NCBI GenBank assembly: GCA_958417695.1
Contig: CATZDQ010000018.1
Coordinates: 1-14,133 of the forward strand
Direction of reading: 5' to 3'
DNA from: an uncultured Clostridiaceae bacterium
GTDB taxonomy: Bacteria; Bacillota; Clostridia; TANB77; CAG-508
DNA: 14,133 nt
Shown here: positions 12,962 to 14,133 of the stretch, piece after piece
How the letters are laid out: each line of letters starts with the position of its first letter
Numbering within the stretch: the stretch's first letter is position 1
Position numbers and translations under genes: made by a program
The notes under the pieces: model-generated
Seen by the model: the letters and a program-made list of their open reading frames with translations, nothing else
Database searches by the model: none
Told to the model about the DNA's origin: nothing

Positions 12962-12992
12962 GAAATAGGAACCCTTGTCTTTCTCCTATTTC
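12962..12992 (-). terminator. candidate terminator of typA, or leader hairpin of trmR
   Basis: GAAATAGGA (12962-12970) and TCCTATTTC (12984-12992) form a perfect 9-base stem with a 13-base loop. On the minus strand it is followed by TTCTTTTCC, a modest T run. It lies between the typA stop and the trmR start, 28 bases before the latter. Read-through would join the two genes. Confidence 0.5.
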
Positions 12993-13018
12993 CTCTGACT
13001 TTTATATTTTACTATATG

Positions 13019-13066
13019 TGTCCCCAATGGACAATTTTGTCCATTGGTACCTGTCCCTCATGGACA
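13019..13066. repeat. REP-like GC-rich palindromic element abutting the typA stop
   Basis: Two 15-base direct repeats, 13/15 identical, lie at 13019-13033 and 13052-13066 (TGTCCCCAATGGACA and TGTCCCTCATGGACA). Between them is an inverted copy: CCAATGGAC (13024-13032) pairs perfectly with GTCCATTGG (13039-13047). GGTACC is also a palindrome. The element is clearly richer in G and C than its surroundings. It ends one base before the typA stop codon. Clustered TGTCC/GGACA palindromes between genes resemble REP/BIME elements. Confidence 0.65.
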
Positions 13067-14133
13067 TTATCTTCTAGCTTCTCTTTCTCTTGTTTTGGTA
13101 TCTAAGGTTTTCTTTCTTAGACGAAGGTTTTTAGGCGTTACTTCTACTAATTCATCTTCTGCTATGAATTCTATTGCTTTTTCTAATGACATTTGTAGTG
13201 GTGGTACTAAACGTAGGGCATCGTCTGAACCAGATGCTCTGGTATTGGTTAGATGTTTTTCTTTACATACATTAATAGCTATATCTTCGTTTCTTGAGTT
13301 GATGCCGACTATCATGCCTTCATATACATCCACACCTGCACCTATTAATAGTTCTCCTCTTTCTTGTGCGTTGTATAGTCCATAGGTTACAGAGGTTCCT
13401 TGTTCAAATGCGACTAATACACCTCTGGTTCTTGCTTGGATTTCTCCTTTATATGGTTCATAACATTCAAAGATAGAGTTCATGGTTCCTGTTCCTTTGG
13501 TGTCTGTTAAGAATTCTGTTCTATAGCCAATTAGTCCTCTGGCTGGTATTTTAAATTCTACTTTTGTATGTCCTTCTTCTGCTGGTTCCATGTTAACCAT
13601 TTCTGCTTTACGTCTTCCTAGTTTTTCAATAACAGTTCCTATAGATTCATCTGGTACATTGACAACTAGTTTTTCCATTGGTTCACATTTAACGCCATCT
13701 ATTTCTTTGAAAATTACCTTTGGACGTGATACTAATAGTTCAAATCCTTCTCTTCTCATAGTTTCGATTAAAACAGATAGATGTAGTTCTCCACGTCCAC
13801 ATACTTCGAAGCTATCTGCTGAGTCGGTTTCCTTTACTCTTAAGCTTACATTTCTTTCTAGTTCTTTAAATAATCTATCACGAATATGACGAGAAGTAAT
13901 AAATTGTCCTTCTTTTCCTGCAAATGGTCCATTGTTTACACTAAATGTCATCGATACCGTTGGTTCATCTATATCTACAAATGGTATTTTTTCTGGATTA
14001 TTTAAATCACAGATAGTATCTCCTATAGAGATATCGGCATTTCCTGATACGGCACCCATGACTCCTCCAGATGCTTGTTCTGATTCTACTCCTTTTAGTG
14101 CTTGGTAGGTAAATACTTTTGCTACTTTTCCTT
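13067..14133 (-). CDS. typA: TypA/BipA ribosome-associated GTPase, C-terminal part (5' end off window)
   Basis: At least 355 codons, open to the right edge; the methionine at 14059 is internal. TypA/BipA is a translational GTPase of the elongation-factor G type that assists ribosome assembly and growth at low temperature or under stress. The GTP-binding domain lies outside the window. Visible are the end of the beta-barrel domain (GKVAKVFTYQALKGVE, ISIGDTICD), the EF-G domain III-like part (PTVSMTFSVNNGPFAGKEG, then GRGELHLSVLIETMRREGFE), the domain V-like part (EPAEEGHTKVEFKIPARGLIGYRTEF), and the family-specific C-terminal domain (VVGINSRNEDIAINVCKEKHLTNTRASG, then LRLRKKTLDTKTREREARR). It is complete at the 3' end. 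A REP-like element directly follows it. Confidence 0.95.
   Translation of the reverse strand, partial: GKVAKVFTYQALKGVESEQASGGVMGAVSGNADISIGDTICDLNNPEKIPFVDIDEPTVSMTFSVNNGPFAGKEGQFITSRHIRDRLFKELERNVSLRVKETDSADSFEVCGRGELHLSVLIETMRREGFELLVSRPKVIFKEIDGVKCEPMEKLVVNVPDESIGTVIEKLGRRKAEMVNMEPAEEGHTKVEFKIPARGLIGYRTEFLTDTKGTGTMNSIFECYEPYKGEIQARTRGVLVAFEQGTSVTYGLYNAQERGELLIGAGVDVYEGMIVGINSRNEDIAINVCKEKHLTNTRASGSDDALRLVPPLQMSLEKAIEFIAEDELVEVTPKNLRLRKKTLDTKTREREARR

Noticed and set aside
13590..13889. Plus-strand frames inside typA, including 13044-13385
   Set aside because: typA is an unmistakable conserved coding sequence on the minus strand; these frames are antisense shadows.

Overview
The window is low-GC DNA (roughly 30%) from a spore-forming Firmicute, most likely an uncultured gut member of the Clostridia. 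The evidence is an intact sporulation sigma factor of the SigK type, AGGAGG-like ribosome binding sites before nearly every gene, the tRNA wobble-uridine enzymes TrhP and TrmR in one neighbourhood, and proteins rich in Lys, Glu, Ile and Asn. No rRNA, tRNA, CRISPR array, insertion sequence or integrase was found.

Left end (1-2543, minus strand): two tightly coupled genes. The first makes a secreted protein with two membrane segments and a VirB2/TrbC-like layout. The second makes a long CpaE/TadZ-like protein that runs off the left edge. It carries two AT-hooks, four 14-residue LPGF repeats and a degenerate Walker A motif. This is the best candidate for a poorly described system. Divergent from it is sigK (2802-3500).

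Middle (3501-7682): an accessory-looking stretch, almost all on the minus strand and very AT-rich. It holds a small unknown gene (3919-4128), a 101-base stem-forming element, coding debris, and PPOX-fold and BRO-N/antirepressor genes that overlap by 8 bases behind a consensus sigma-A promoter. A GNAT acetyltransferase, a Nudix hydrolase and a 50-residue unknown ORF follow.

Right half (7683-14133): housekeeping genes. These are a YpgQ/YedJ-like HD hydrolase behind a palindromic -10 region, a cytoplasmic NagZ-like glycosidase, and divergent from it a DUF368/PopT undecaprenyl-phosphate transporter. Then come trhP and trmR, which act in series in making mo5U34 in tRNA, with an XRE regulator in opposite orientation between them. 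Last is the C-terminal part of typA/bipA, with a REP-like element abutting its stop codon. NagZ and PopT both touch peptidoglycan metabolism (muropeptide recycling and lipid-carrier recycling).

Convergent and terminal gene pairs are separated by clear hairpin terminators, several usable from both strands. Motif and promoter calls were made by eye; no database search was run.
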